Shown piece by piece: positions 52,231-61,723 of a stretch of DNA of 64,000 nt. The translations under genes and the position numbers were made by a program. This DNA is from an uncultured Bacteroidales bacterium (lineage in GTDB: Bacteria > Bacteroidota > Bacteroidia > Bacteroidales > Paludibacteraceae), in the NCBI GenBank assembly GCA_902785605.1, contig CACZZL010000014.1:1-64000 (forward strand). The letters run 5' to 3'. The notes under the pieces are model-generated. The model was given only the letters and a program-made list of their open reading frames with translations, was not told the origin of the DNA and did not search any database. Positions within the stretch are counted from its first letter, which is position 1; each line of letters begins with the position of its first letter.

Positions 52231-52986
52231 ATGAGAAAGATTCTCTCGATCTTTACTGCGATGCTATGTGCAATTGCAGTGAACGCAGTCCCCGTCGTAC
52301 TGCCTGCTACCTTGGACGTCAACAACGTAAGTTTCCGTTCCGAGGGCATGCCTGACTTCGTGATTGAAGAAGGTCAAGACTATGCTGGTACCTATTTCGA
52401 CATGGGTGCCCATGACAGTTCCAACGACACTCTCCTCTATGCAGAGTGGGATGTAACGATTGAACCGATCAAGTACAACATTGCTGTTGATGTGTATAAC
52501 ACGAACAGCTGGCGTGTACAACTCTATCTCCTCAACCAAGCAGGTGACACTCTTAAGTCGCTCCGTTACAAAGGTTCGTCCGGTCAATGTGGACAATACG
52601 GTATCGGTTCGATGGACTTGAGCGATTTGGCAGCTGGTGACTACAAGCTTCGCGCACGCGCTGCTACCGCTTGGTCGGCTATGAAACTCAAAGATGTCAT
52701 CTTCGCAGCTGACTATCAGGGCGTTTCTGTTGACCTGCCGGGTACACTGCTCCCTGCTTACGCACAGTTGTCTTCCGGTGCTACCGCAACTTCCTCCGCT
52801 ATCGCATTTACTCCGAGCACGGCACAAAACGAGTATGCTACTTGGAACGTAAACTTCACGGAAGCAGGTAACTTCGATGTTACAATCGCCATTACTGTGC
52901 GGTCAATGAAGGTGGTCAGCAAGGAGACACCGGTGAGAAAACACTCGGTTCGATCGCTGTTCCCGAGGCTGGCACCTATATGGTAA
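52231..52986 (+). CDS. Secreted carbohydrate-binding-like protein A, N-terminal part (frameshifted)
   Basis: Signal peptide (about 1-19), then a beta-sandwich module (VNNVSFRSEGMPDFVIEEG to MKLKDVIFA, about 28-165) like a carbohydrate-binding domain. Half of a second module begins at YQGVSVDLPGTLLPAYA. At about 52897-52899 one base is missing; beyond it this frame gives about 30 meaningless residues. The correct continuation (AVNEGGQQGDTGEKTLGS) is in the frame of the following segment. The intact protein would have about 1220 residues. Leader bases before ATG 52231 are nearly identical to those of the 56012 gene. Confidence 0.75.
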   Translation: MRKILSIFTAMLCAIAVNAVPVVLPATLDVNNVSFRSEGMPDFVIEEGQDYAGTYFDMGAHDSSNDTLLYAEWDVTIEPIKYNIAVDVYNTNSWRVQLYLLNQAGDTLKSLRYKGSSGQCGQYGIGSMDLSDLAAGDYKLRARAATAWSAMKLKDVIFAADYQGVSVDLPGTLLPAYAQLSSGATATSSAIAFTPSTAQNEYATWNVNFTEAGNFDVTIAITVRSMKVVSKETPVRKHSVRSLFPRLAPIW

Positions 52987-53046
52987 AACTCACGAACTCG
53001 ATTCAATGGTCGGAAGCTGTGCTCAACAGCATTACTTTTGCTGCTG
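52300..53046 (+). repeat. Direct repeat A1 (paralogous coding segment)
   Basis: About 740 bp matching 56906-57643. Similarity is high overall and becomes identical over about 100 bp before and 43 bp after the frameshift site. Confidence 0.85.
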
Positions 53047-55892
53047 CAGTTCCTTATGAGCCGCTCATGAAGACCATCTACTGCAAGATGGAAAAAGGTT
53101 GGTGGAAGGCTGATGGCGCTGCTGTAGGTTGCTTTACTTGGAATGACGGTGGTGAACCGAAAGTTGCTTGGCCGGGTGAGCGTATGACTCCGGTTGAGGG
53201 CGAAGCTGACCTCTGGTCGTTCGAACTCGACATCAACACCTATCATATGTGTATCTTCACCCGCGTAAACGGCGAAGGTGACGTTGCTGAATGGGGTGCA
53301 AAGACAGCTGACCTCACGATCCCGACCGACGAGAACGACATGTTCACGATCACCAACGATGATCCTACTTGGGGTGACCCGGGTTGCACAGGCGCATGGT
53401 CCAAATACGAGCCTGCTGCTCCGGTAGTTGACGAGTGGGCTGAGATTGCTTTTAGTGCACCTGCTACTGCCGATGAGATTGCTGCAGACGCTTCGTTTAC
53501 GGTAGATGGTTTCACAGTAGCCATTACTGACCCGGACAACAAGATGTCTATTGATGCCAATGATTGCCGTTTCGGTACCGCTACGGATTATAAGATGTAC
53601 TCGCACCGCCTCAAATCAGGTGGTAAGTCCTCTGCAACGAAGAACTTCATTACCCTGACTATTCCTGAGGCAGGAACTCTTCGCATCGCTGTTCGTACCG
53701 GTTCGAACTCTGCTACCGACCGTAACCTTGTTCTCAAGCAAGGTGATGATACACTCTACAACCAGGTTATTGCTGAGACGATGGCTGTTAAAGTAATGGA
53801 GGGTGAAACAGAAGTATCTGTATATCCGTTCGTAGAGGTTCCTGTTGAGGCCGGTACTGTTGCACTGAGCTATCCGGTGAACGGTCTCAATTTCTATGCA
53901 TTTGTATTCAAGGCAGCAGGTGGTGAGACTCCTGTGGTTCTTGACGCTCCGGACGCTGCTCCTGCTGCTCCGACCTATGAAGGCTATCAAGTACACGCTG
54001 TTTACTCTGCTACCTACAATGCTGACTGCAACTTCGGCGAGTGGAGTTCTGGTACACAATACACCCAGGAAGAGTTCGGTAAGAAGTATGTAACCAACAG
54101 CATGGGTTACTTCGGCCTTGAGTTCACCGGTATGGATTGCTCCACTATGGAAGCTCTCCACCTCGACGTATGGACCGCAGCTGACGCTTCTATCCGTATT
54201 GTGCCTATCCACGGTGGTACGGAAGTGGGCATAACGGCTCAACTCGAAGGCCAGAAGTGGAACAGCATCGACATCGCTCTCTCTGAGTTCGAAGGTGTTA
54301 CCAACTGGAGCAATGTTTACCAGATCAAGATCGACAATGCGTCGAACCTGACCTTCTGGCTCAACAATGTTTACTTCTACACCACTCAAGAGAAGACCGT
54401 TGACCTCGTTGACGGTTACTACCTCATTGGTAATATCAACGGCTGGGATATCCACAACCTGACTGCAGATCATCTCTTCGCTGTTAATCCGGCTAACGAG
54501 GCTGAGTATGTTCTCCACTATACCCTCGCTGAGGGCAATGAGTTCAAAGTTGTAGCGGTTGCTAACAACGAGCTCGGCGCTTGGTATCCGGGTGAGGCAG
54601 GCAACTATGTAGTTGACTTCGCTCACGTAGGTGAGAAAGACATCCTCTTCCGTCCGGACTATCAGGGTGGCGAAGGCTGGCATGCTGGCTGCATCTTCGT
54701 AGAGGGTGACGCTAACGCTAATCCGTGGGAGACTTGGTTCGCAAGTGGTGACACTTGGAACACCGAGACCGAATCCTACCTGGAGTGGGATGGTGAGAAC
54801 CAAAAGGCTACCGTTCATATCAATGTAGATAAGTACGGCCAATGGCGTGCGCAAGTGAAGTATCACGGACCGGTTGCTGAGGCTGGTAAGTGCTACCGCG
54901 TAGCGCTCAAGCTCAAAGCAAACAACGCGATCAGCAATGTAACGATCAAGTATCAGGACAACGACCAGAACGGCGCTGAGATGGTTTACGTAAGCGACGT
55001 AGCTCTTGAGGCTGGTGTTGAGTACGTATTCGATCAGACCGCTGCTGGTATCGCCGGTGGTAACGGTATCATGGTTCTTGACTTCGGTTTCGCTCACACT
55101 GGTGACATCATCGAGATCTACGACGTAGTGATCGAAGAGACCGAGTGCCCGGCAATCGAGCATACTTACACCGTAGCAGGTGGTAGCGCTGACTTGTTCG
55201 GTACTACTTGGGATCCGGCTAACACCGCTAACGACATGACCAAATTGGAAGATGGTACCTACAAGTTTGAGAAGACTGAGATCACTCTTCCGGCTGGCAA
55301 CGTTGAGTTCAAGGTCGTAGAGGATCACGCTTGGACAGTTTGCTATCCGGCAGAGAACTATCAGCTCGTTATCCCGGAGGCTGGTGTTTATACCATCACC
55401 ATCACCTACAATCCGGAAGGAAACGTAGTAGCTGGCGACGCTGTTAAGACCGGTGACGCTCAGGTTGATCCTGTTGTTTCGATCGCAGGTTCGATGAACA
55501 GCTGGAATGCATCGGCTGATGTAATGGTTCTTGCTGAGGACAAAGCAACGGCTTCCCTTACACTCAACCTGGCAGCACAGACCTATGAGTTCAAGGTTGT
55601 CATCAACGGTGGTGACTGGCGTTCGAATGCACACGAGTTCACTCGTGAGAATGCAACGGCTGCTGACATGAGCGGTAACTTGGATAATATGCATCTCGTT
55701 GCTGACGTAGCAGGTGACTATATCTTCACTTGGACCTTCGCTACCAACACGCTTGTTATCACCTTCCCGCAGGGCGAAGGCATCAATAACACCGCTGTTG
55801 AGAACCAAGTTGTTAAGATGATTGAGAATGGTCAACTGATCATCATCAAGAATGGTGTTCGTTACAATGCTCAAGGTACGATCGTTCGTTAA
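52980..55892 (+). CDS. Secreted carbohydrate-binding-like protein A, C-terminal part (frameshifted)
   Basis: The frame is meaningful from about 52899; ATG 52980 is only the first Met. It finishes the second sandwich (VKLTNSIQWSEAVLNSITF). A CBM26-like starch-binding module follows (YCKMEKGWWKADGAAVGCF, GEPKVAWPGERM), then further beta modules including DGYYLIGNINGWDIHNL and a SusE/F-like module near the end (SIAGSMNSWNASADVMVL). The tail KMIENGQLIIIKNGVRY plus NAQGTIVR is the sorting-type end. An alpha-glucan-binding surface role is inferred. Long antisense frames here are coding shadows. Confidence 0.75.
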   Translation: MVKLTNSIQWSEAVLNSITFAAAVPYEPLMKTIYCKMEKGWWKADGAAVGCFTWNDGGEPKVAWPGERMTPVEGEADLWSFELDINTYHMCIFTRVNGEGDVAEWGAKTADLTIPTDENDMFTITNDDPTWGDPGCTGAWSKYEPAAPVVDEWAEIAFSAPATADEIAADASFTVDGFTVAITDPDNKMSIDANDCRFGTATDYKMYSHRLKSGGKSSATKNFITLTIPEAGTLRIAVRTGSNSATDRNLVLKQGDDTLYNQVIAETMAVKVMEGETEVSVYPFVEVPVEAGTVALSYPVNGLNFYAFVFKAAGGETPVVLDAPDAAPAAPTYEGYQVHAVYSATYNADCNFGEWSSGTQYTQEEFGKKYVTNSMGYFGLEFTGMDCSTMEALHLDVWTAADASIRIVPIHGGTEVGITAQLEGQKWNSIDIALSEFEGVTNWSNVYQIKIDNASNLTFWLNNVYFYTTQEKTVDLVDGYYLIGNINGWDIHNLTADHLFAVNPANEAEYVLHYTLAEGNEFKVVAVANNELGAWYPGEAGNYVVDFAHVGEKDILFRPDYQGGEGWHAGCIFVEGDANANPWETWFASGDTWNTETESYLEWDGENQKATVHINVDKYGQWRAQVKYHGPVAEAGKCYRVALKLKANNAISNVTIKYQDNDQNGAEMVYVSDVALEAGVEYVFDQTAAGIAGGNGIMVLDFGFAHTGDIIEIYDVVIEETECPAIEHTYTVAGGSADLFGTTWDPANTANDMTKLEDGTYKFEKTEITLPAGNVEFKVVEDHAWTVCYPAENYQLVIPEAGVYTITITYNPEGNVVAGDAVKTGDAQVDPVVSIAGSMNSWNASADVMVLAEDKATASLTLNLAAQTYEFKVVINGGDWRSNAHEFTRENATAADMSGNLDNMHLVADVAGDYIFTWTFATNTLVITFPQGEGINNTAVENQVVKMIENGQLIIIKNGVRYNAQGTIVR

Positions 55893-55915
55893 TACACGCG
55901 CGTGTATGTAATAAG

Positions 55916-55941
55916 GAGAGGGAGTTTGATCGCTCCCTCTC
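55916..55941 (+). terminator. Hairpin after protein A gene
   Basis: GAGAGGGAG (55916-55924) pairs perfectly with CTCCCTCTC (55933-55941) around an 8-base loop. A palindromic ACACGCGCGTGT precedes it. Confidence 0.7.
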
Positions 55942-56011
55942 TTACACATGTTTATTGCAAACATAAAAAAAATATTAATTAATCTTTTTGTTTAACTAAA
56001 ATCAACGTATC

Positions 56012-57505
56012 ATGAGAAAATTTCTTTCTTTATTGATGATGGTAGCATTTAGCGTGGCTATGTTTGCCAACTCCTATTGGTATAGAGGAGGCGACAATAG
56101 TTGGGGCGCTACTGCGATGACGGTTAGTACAGACGGTTTGTACGAGTACATCCAGTCGTCTAACAATGCTAACCAATTCAAGATTGCTACATCAGAGGAC
56201 AGTTGGGATTACGGCTGGACTTATGTGCAAGCAGGTTTCAACAGTACAGATGTCACCAACATCGGTGACTACGGACAGGACAACTGCTATTGTTGGCAGT
56301 CCGGTGACTATTACATTTTGGTGTACAAACCGAATACCGCTGTAAACACCACCGCTAACCCCATTATTTGTGCAGCAACCACTCTGCCGGAAGCGACAGC
56401 AAACGGTGCCATCAAGCTGACGTTTACCTACTTCGACAAAACAGATGGTGACGGCAGCGCAAAACTGAATACTGTTGCTGGTATCTTTGCAGAAGCCTGT
56501 CAGGCTTATGTAAGCGAAGTAAACGTAGGTACACAAGTGTATGCTGGCCGTAAGTACAAAGAGGGTAACGATTCTATCTTCTCGAACTTGAAATTAGGTT
56601 CCTCTTCGGCTGCGGGTGAGTTGAAGTTCACGCTTGCTAACGCAACGGAAGTGGATTCTATCGTATTCCGCGCTGCAATGTATGCGAATAATGAGGGTGG
56701 TGACGGTTTTTCGGTTAACGGTACGGCATTCACGCTTTCTACAGGTAAGTTGAAATTCGAGGACAAAGTTTGGAAACCGACAGGTGAAGTTTCGTCCATC
56801 GATATCGTTCAGACAAAAGCAAACAAAGGTCGTTTCTTCCTGACCTCTATTACGATCTATCCGAAGGCCGGCGAGACTCCCGAGCAACCCGCAGACCCTG
56901 TTGTCCTGCCTGCTACCTTGGACGTTACCAACGTAAGTTTCCGTTCTGAGGGTATGCCTGACTTCGTGATTGAAGAAGGCCAAGACTATGCCGGAACGTA
57001 CTTCGACATGGGTGCGCATGATAGTGCTAATGACACGCTCCTCTATGCAGAGTGGAATGTTACAATTGAGCCGATTAAGTACAACATCGCTGTGGATGTG
57101 TATAATACCAACAGCTGGCGCGTACAACTCTATCTCCTTAACCAAGCCGGTGATACGCTTAAGTCGCTTCGTTACAAAGGTTCGTCCGAACAGAAGGGAC
57201 AGTACGCTATCGGTTCCTTGGATATGAGCGATTTGGCAGCTGGTGACTACAAAGTACGCGTGCACGCTGCTACCGCTTGGTCGGCAATGAAACTCAAAGA
57301 TGTTATCTTCGCGGCTGACTATCAAGGCGTTTCTGTTGACCTGCCGGGTACACTACTCCCTGCTTATGCAGAATTGTCTAATGGCGCTTCAGCAACGGCT
57401 GAGGCTATCGCATTTACTCCGAGCACGGCACAAAACGAGTATGCTACTTGGAACGTAAACTTCACGGAAGCAGGTAACTTCGATGTTACAATCGCCATTA
57501 CTTGA
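56012..57505 (+). CDS. Secreted carbohydrate-binding-like protein B, N-terminal part (frameshifted)
   Basis: Signal peptide (about 1-19), then a module with SYWYRGGDNSWGATAMTV (about 20-110) and a beta-rich module (about 120-290). A copy of the same sandwich pair as in protein A follows from about residue 298. The frame meets a TGA at 57503-57505 exactly where protein A loses its frame. Relative to A, ten bases are missing after ATTACT. The remaining part continues in another frame from 57504. With the gap repaired the protein would have about 1140 residues. Confidence 0.75.
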   Translation: MRKFLSLLMMVAFSVAMFANSYWYRGGDNSWGATAMTVSTDGLYEYIQSSNNANQFKIATSEDSWDYGWTYVQAGFNSTDVTNIGDYGQDNCYCWQSGDYYILVYKPNTAVNTTANPIICAATTLPEATANGAIKLTFTYFDKTDGDGSAKLNTVAGIFAEACQAYVSEVNVGTQVYAGRKYKEGNDSIFSNLKLGSSSAAGELKFTLANATEVDSIVFRAAMYANNEGGDGFSVNGTAFTLSTGKLKFEDKVWKPTGEVSSIDIVQTKANKGRFFLTSITIYPKAGETPEQPADPVVLPATLDVTNVSFRSEGMPDFVIEEGQDYAGTYFDMGAHDSANDTLLYAEWNVTIEPIKYNIAVDVYNTNSWRVQLYLLNQAGDTLKSLRYKGSSEQKGQYAIGSLDMSDLAAGDYKVRVHAATAWSAMKLKDVIFAADYQGVSVDLPGTLLPAYAELSNGASATAEAIAFTPSTAQNEYATWNVNFTEAGNFDVTIAIT

Positions 57506-57643
57506 AGGTGGTCAGCAAGGAGACACCGGTGAGAAAACACTCGGTGCTATCGCTGTTCCTGCTGCGGGTAACTATATCGTAAAACTTACGAACTCGATTC
57601 AATGGTCGGAAGCTCAACTCAACAGCATTACCTTTGCTGCTGC
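56906..57643 (+). repeat. Direct repeat A2 (paralogous coding segment)
   Basis: The second copy of the segment at 52300-53046, shorter by about ten bases at the frameshift site. Confidence 0.85.
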
Positions 57644-59429
57644 TCCGGCACCCACAATTCCGGTAGTTAAACTTGCCGGTTCGCTCACTTCTTGGGAAGA
57701 GCCCGTTCTCATGGCTAATGCTGAAGACAACCTTAGTGCAACACTGACCCTCAACCTGGGTATTGATCACTATCAACTCAAGGTCGTTTCCGATGGTAAC
57801 TGGCTCTCCAAAGCCGGTGACGGCGATCTCTATACGATGCACCGTGATTGGAATCATGTAGATCATCTCGACCTCATCAACACCGGTGATAACATCAAAC
57901 TCATCACCGATGTAGCAGGTGAATATACCTTCACGTGGACCTATGCAGATAGTTCGCTCGTTGTTACTTTCCCGGAGGCTCCGGCACAGCCGAAGTTCTA
58001 CATCACCGGTAACGAGGACATCGTAGGCGAAGGCAATCCTACATGGGGCAAGAACGGCGCATTGGAGTCCTTCTCCGACACGCTCGTTATGAACCTCGCT
58101 GCCGGTTTCCATAAGTTTAAACTCATTACTCCGGCAGAACAATGGCTTGGCATGGAGGCTTTGACCGACACCGCTTATGGTCTCTTTACCGATGACGACA
58201 CCAATATCTGTTTCAATATCGCTGAGGCAGGTGAGGTAACCGTTATTTACAATGCAACAGAGTTCAAAGTAGAGGGTAACTTCTACATCGCTCCGGTGGC
58301 TAAATACTACCTCATCGGAGACTCTGCATTCGTTGTAGACGCTGGTGCAACGGCTGACAAGGCTTGGACGCCGGACGCTATCGCTTCCTTCAACGATACC
58401 ACCGTTCTTAACCTCAAGGCAGGCGTAGACTACATCATGCGACTCTCGCTGGAGGGTACTTGGGAGAACCATCGTGACTTCCGTCACCTCACCGACACTG
58501 CTGCCGGTCTGATCGAACTTCCGGATGAGTACCAGAACCGCAGCATCGGTTTCCGTCTCAACGAGGCTGGCCCTGTGACCATCATCTATATCCCGGCTGC
58601 CGAAGAGCAACCCGAGGTATTCAAACTCATCGGTGACTTCTACGTAGCTCCAGCTCCGGATCCTACCGTATCCGTATTCGGTACGATGACTGACCCGGCA
58701 TGGACTGTAGAGGTTCCGTTCACACTCTCAGATGACAAGTCCTATGCTACGCTCACCGTAGACAACATCGGCGCTGGCGAGTATAACTTCAAGTTCTTCG
58801 TAAACGGCGAATGGCGTTCGAACGGCTACCGTTTCCATCGTGAGTTCACAGGTGCTGCTGGCATCACCGAGAACAACGATGCGAACATGGTATTCGCAGC
58901 AGACCAGGATGGTCAATATACCTTCACATGGTTCTTCGCTAACGACTCGCTCGCTATCACCTATCCGGAATATATCGAGCCGGTCTATACCCTCACCAAC
59001 GGTTACTACCTCGTAGGTAAGTTCGGAGGCGTAGACGCATGGAGCGTAGAAGACCTCTCTGCTGAGAAACTGTTTGCCCAGAACCCGGACAACAATGCCG
59101 AGTACCAACTCGCTATCAACCTTGCTGTTGGTGATGAGATCAAGGTGGTAGAGGTTGAGAACGACGCAATCAAGACATGGTTCCCGGTAGAGGGTGACAA
59201 CTACCTGGTAGATGGTAACCACGCTGGTGCAACGACCATGTACTTCCGTCCTGACTATCAGGGTGGCGAAGGCTGGCACTACGGCTGCTTCTTCATCGTT
59301 CCAACCGGTACAGTCGACATCACCAACATTGATGCCAACGCTCCGGCTGTGAAGGCGATCCGCAACGGTCAGCTCTTCATCATCAAGGGTGAGAAGACTT
59401 ACAACGCACAAGGTACCTTGGTTAAATAA
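57483..59429 (+). CDS. Secreted carbohydrate-binding-like protein B, C-terminal part (frameshifted)
   Basis: Meaningful from 57504 (EGGQQGDTGEKTLGAIAV); the ATG at 57483 lies in the wrong frame's region and is only the first Met. After the sandwich come four SusE/F- or CBM-like modules starting VVKLAGSLTSWEE, KFYITGNEDIVGEG, KYYLIGDSAFVVD and VSVFGTMTDPAW. A module with NGYYLVGKFGGVDAWSVED and FRPDYQGGEGWHYGCFF is shared with protein A. The tail AVKAIRNGQLFIIKGEKTY plus NAQGTLVK is the sorting-type end. Binding of alpha-glucans at the surface is inferred. Confidence 0.75.
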   Translation: MLQSPLLEGGQQGDTGEKTLGAIAVPAAGNYIVKLTNSIQWSEAQLNSITFAAAPAPTIPVVKLAGSLTSWEEPVLMANAEDNLSATLTLNLGIDHYQLKVVSDGNWLSKAGDGDLYTMHRDWNHVDHLDLINTGDNIKLITDVAGEYTFTWTYADSSLVVTFPEAPAQPKFYITGNEDIVGEGNPTWGKNGALESFSDTLVMNLAAGFHKFKLITPAEQWLGMEALTDTAYGLFTDDDTNICFNIAEAGEVTVIYNATEFKVEGNFYIAPVAKYYLIGDSAFVVDAGATADKAWTPDAIASFNDTTVLNLKAGVDYIMRLSLEGTWENHRDFRHLTDTAAGLIELPDEYQNRSIGFRLNEAGPVTIIYIPAAEEQPEVFKLIGDFYVAPAPDPTVSVFGTMTDPAWTVEVPFTLSDDKSYATLTVDNIGAGEYNFKFFVNGEWRSNGYRFHREFTGAAGITENNDANMVFAADQDGQYTFTWFFANDSLAITYPEYIEPVYTLTNGYYLVGKFGGVDAWSVEDLSAEKLFAQNPDNNAEYQLAINLAVGDEIKVVEVENDAIKTWFPVEGDNYLVDGNHAGATTMYFRPDYQGGEGWHYGCFFIVPTGTVDITNIDANAPAVKAIRNGQLFIIKGEKTYNAQGTLVK

Positions 59430-59450
59430 AAGGTTCTACGTGCCAACAAA

Positions 59451-59482
59451 ATAGGGGCCCCTATCGGAGCCCCTATTTTTAT
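59451..59482. terminator. Terminator between protein B gene and alkaline phosphatase
   Basis: AATAGGGGC (59451-59459) pairs perfectly with GCCCCTATT (59470-59478), with T-rich flanks on both strands. The two genes converge here. Confidence 0.9.
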
Positions 59483-59487
59483 ATCCA

Positions 59488-59515
59488 TTAGCCTATAACC
59501 TTTAGCCTTTCACCC
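59488..59515. repeat. Heptamer array (ATTAGCC/TTTAGCC type)
   Basis: Units ATTAGCC, TATAACC, TTTAGCC and TTTCACC, ending right at the alkaline phosphatase stop. Confidence 0.88.
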
Positions 59516-60910
59516 TTACTGCACCGCTTTCAAAATCGTCGGTGCGATCTCCGTATTGTCATGCCAGCCGGAGAAGAGTTCAGCGTTCGGCCCGATGCTA
59601 AAAATAGGCACCGCGTGAGCAGAGTGCGCACGAGTGGTCCATCCGATATGTGCTTTCTCGTTCAGCAGCGCAATTCCGGCTTCACCCAGCGAATTAATAG
59701 TCTTGTACATCGTCTTCGTGTCTTTGCCTTTCTTGTTGCAGGCCGCTTTGTAGTACTCTTTCAACTTCTGCTCTTCCTTCGCACTGATCTCTACCGTGTC
59801 CCAGAATCCTAACTGCTCACGGTAGATCTGCTTCACTTGCTCCCAACTCGGTTTCTTGTTCTCCTTGAACAACTGGGTGAACAAATCGCTCAATACCCAT
59901 GCCGAGCACTGCTGATGCTGGATCATATCCAGATGAAGCGTGTAGTCGCTGTTGCCCAGCGCCAAGCCGCCTGTCTCATGGTCTGCTGTGACCACAATCA
60001 GTGTCTCCTCCGGGTGTTCCAGATAGAACTTATAGGCCACCTGCATCGCTTCGTCCATGTCCCATACCTCACCGAACGCCGTTGCGGCATCGTCGCCATG
60101 ACAGGCGTAGTCGATCATACCGCCTTCAACCATCATAAAGAACCGGTCATAACGATCCTTCAGGAACGGAATAGCAGTGCTCACGATCTGCGCCAGCGTC
60201 AGATCACCCTCCTTGCGATCAATAGCGTACGGCAGGTTAGAACCGTGCTGCGCACCTTGGTCGTCGTTCGCCTGAACCATAATAAGTCGCTCTGCCGACT
60301 GTGCTGACTTAATCGCCTCTTCGTATCCGTGCGCAACCGTGTAACCTTTCTTCTCGGCTAAACGGTAGAGGTTCTCCGGCTCGTCATCGTTCTTGCCCTG
60401 CGGGTGATGGAAACCCGCTCCGCCGAAGAAGTCAAAACTGCTTTCGGTCAACTGCATACCTACCTTATAATATTCATCGCGGTTGGGCACGTGCGCGTAG
60501 AATGCAGCCGGCGTAGCATGGTCGATTGCTACAGTCGTCATGATACCGATACCCCAACCTTTCTGCTTCAGCTCCTCTGCGATCGTCGTCAACTCCTTGC
60601 CCTCTCCGTCCAATCCGAGTGTGCCGTTTGTCGTCTTACTGCCCGTCGCCAGACAGGTACCTGCTGCCGCTGAATCCGTGATACCGTTGCTCTTTGAGTA
60701 CGAAGAAGCACTACCCGAATACGGAAAGGTCGTCATCAGTGTCTGCACACGGCCTAACGGCTGGCCCATCAACGCGGACTGATACATCTCGGCACCCAAC
60801 ACTTGATTGGAGCCCATGCCGTCGCCGATGAAGTAAAACACATATTTAACTTCAGCCGATACGGCAATAGCAATGACTAATAAAGTCAGTAAAAAAGTGA
60901 TTCGTTTCAT
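59516..60910 (-). CDS. Alkaline phosphatase (PhoA family)
   Basis: A 464-residue secreted phosphomonoesterase with a signal peptide (about 1-19). The metal site is FYFIGDGMGSNQ and the nucleophile Ser is in TDSAAAGTCLATGSKT. IDHATPAAFYAH is also present, and the metal-binding VTADHETGGLALG and RAHSAHAVPIF follow. ATG 60910 gives the signal peptide; a TTG two codons earlier is not needed. It follows the exonuclease gene by 6 bases and may share its transcript, starting at 62226-62257. Confidence 0.94.
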   Translation of the reverse strand: MKRITFLLTLLVIAIAVSAEVKYVFYFIGDGMGSNQVLGAEMYQSALMGQPLGRVQTLMTTFPYSGSASSYSKSNGITDSAAAGTCLATGSKTTNGTLGLDGEGKELTTIAEELKQKGWGIGIMTTVAIDHATPAAFYAHVPNRDEYYKVGMQLTESSFDFFGGAGFHHPQGKNDDEPENLYRLAEKKGYTVAHGYEEAIKSAQSAERLIMVQANDDQGAQHGSNLPYAIDRKEGDLTLAQIVSTAIPFLKDRYDRFFMMVEGGMIDYACHGDDAATAFGEVWDMDEAMQVAYKFYLEHPEETLIVVTADHETGGLALGNSDYTLHLDMIQHQQCSAWVLSDLFTQLFKENKKPSWEQVKQIYREQLGFWDTVEISAKEEQKLKEYYKAACNKKGKDTKTMYKTINSLGEAGIALLNEKAHIGWTTRAHSAHAVPIFSIGPNAELFSGWHDNTEIAPTILKAVQ

Positions 60911-60916
60911 ATACAA

Positions 60917-61723
60917 TTATTGTTCTTTTTTGGATTTCTTACGTGCTGACTGACGTTGCCGTTTGCGTTTGCGTGCCTCACGACGCCGCTCTGCCTGATG
61001 CGCCTTGCGCTCCTCTGCCGTCAGATGAGGAGGCGGCTCAATGCCCTGCTCACGCAGCCGCTGGTCCTGAACCTGCTGCTGATGTTCGATCATCTTCTCT
61101 TTCTCCTCCGTCATCAGTGATTCCACCTCTGCTTTCGACAACTGCTCGTGCTTGAGCAAATCCTCATAGATGAGCAGCGTCGCCCATGCGTCCGTGGATG
61201 CGTAACGTGCCTGCTCGGGAGTCAAATGACTGTTCTCCCAATTGGTCAACTGTTGCGCCTTGGAGATCTTGCGCCCGAAACAGATAGCGAACAGCTTCTG
61301 CAGACTCAGATCCAGAATACCGTACAGCGGAACCAACTTCTGTATGTCTACACAATTAGCCGGCGTGAAATCATGACGGCGGCGAAGACCGTTGATATCA
61401 TCTTTAAACGCCAAACCTACTTTGCATATCTGCTCGTCGGCAAACAGGTCCGCCAACTCCTGCGGCATGCCGATATGCGTGAGACGGAACAGGAAACAAC
61501 GCTTGCGATCTGCTATCTGCACCAACGCAGTAGGGTGGTGTACCCCCCGCTGAAAACTCGGACGAGACTCCGTATCTACCCCCAACACTTTGCTCTTGCG
61601 CAGATACGATACGGCCTCCGATACCTGCTCCGGACGGTCTATCACAATCACCTGACCCTCAAAAACCTGAACAGGCAACTGTTGCAACTCTTCTTTACTG
61701 ATATGATGTATCTGATATCTCAT
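60917..61723 (-). CDS. RNase D-like 3'-5' exonuclease (DEDDy)
   Basis: A 268-residue protein with one DEDDy exonuclease domain (about 25-195): exo I VLGVDTESRPSF, exo II VGLAFKDDINGL, exo III YASTDAWATLLIY. HRDC domains of true RNase D are absent. Instead there is an acidic/glutamine-rich stretch and a strongly basic C-terminal tail (last 35 residues, Arg/Lys-rich) that may bind nucleic acid. Its start overlaps the DUF5063 gene by 29 bases. Confidence 0.88.
   Translation of the reverse strand: MRYQIHHISKEELQQLPVQVFEGQVIVIDRPEQVSEAVSYLRKSKVLGVDTESRPSFQRGVHHPTALVQIADRKRCFLFRLTHIGMPQELADLFADEQICKVGLAFKDDINGLRRRHDFTPANCVDIQKLVPLYGILDLSLQKLFAICFGRKISKAQQLTNWENSHLTPEQARYASTDAWATLLIYEDLLKHEQLSKAEVESLMTEEKEKMIEHQQQVQDQRLREQGIEPPPHLTAEERKAHQAERRREARKRKRQRQSARKKSKKEQ

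Noticed and set aside
52890-52900. Programmed ribosomal frameshifting in protein A and B
   Set aside because: No slippery heptamer or following pseudoknot is visible, and the two copies would need different shifts (one base versus two).
53616-55964. A 782-codon open frame on the minus strand opposite protein A
   Set aside because: Its residues are low-complexity and without family motifs. It mirrors the codon pattern of the plus-strand gene, which has clear modules, a tail and a terminator.
52300-57643. Duplicated segment as a mobile element
   Set aside because: No transposase, terminal inverted repeats or target duplications; the copies are coding modules of paralogous genes.
57498-58610. 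A 370-codon minus-strand frame opposite protein B
   Set aside because: Same reason: it is the shadow of a gene with recognisable modules, and no promoter or start context supports it.
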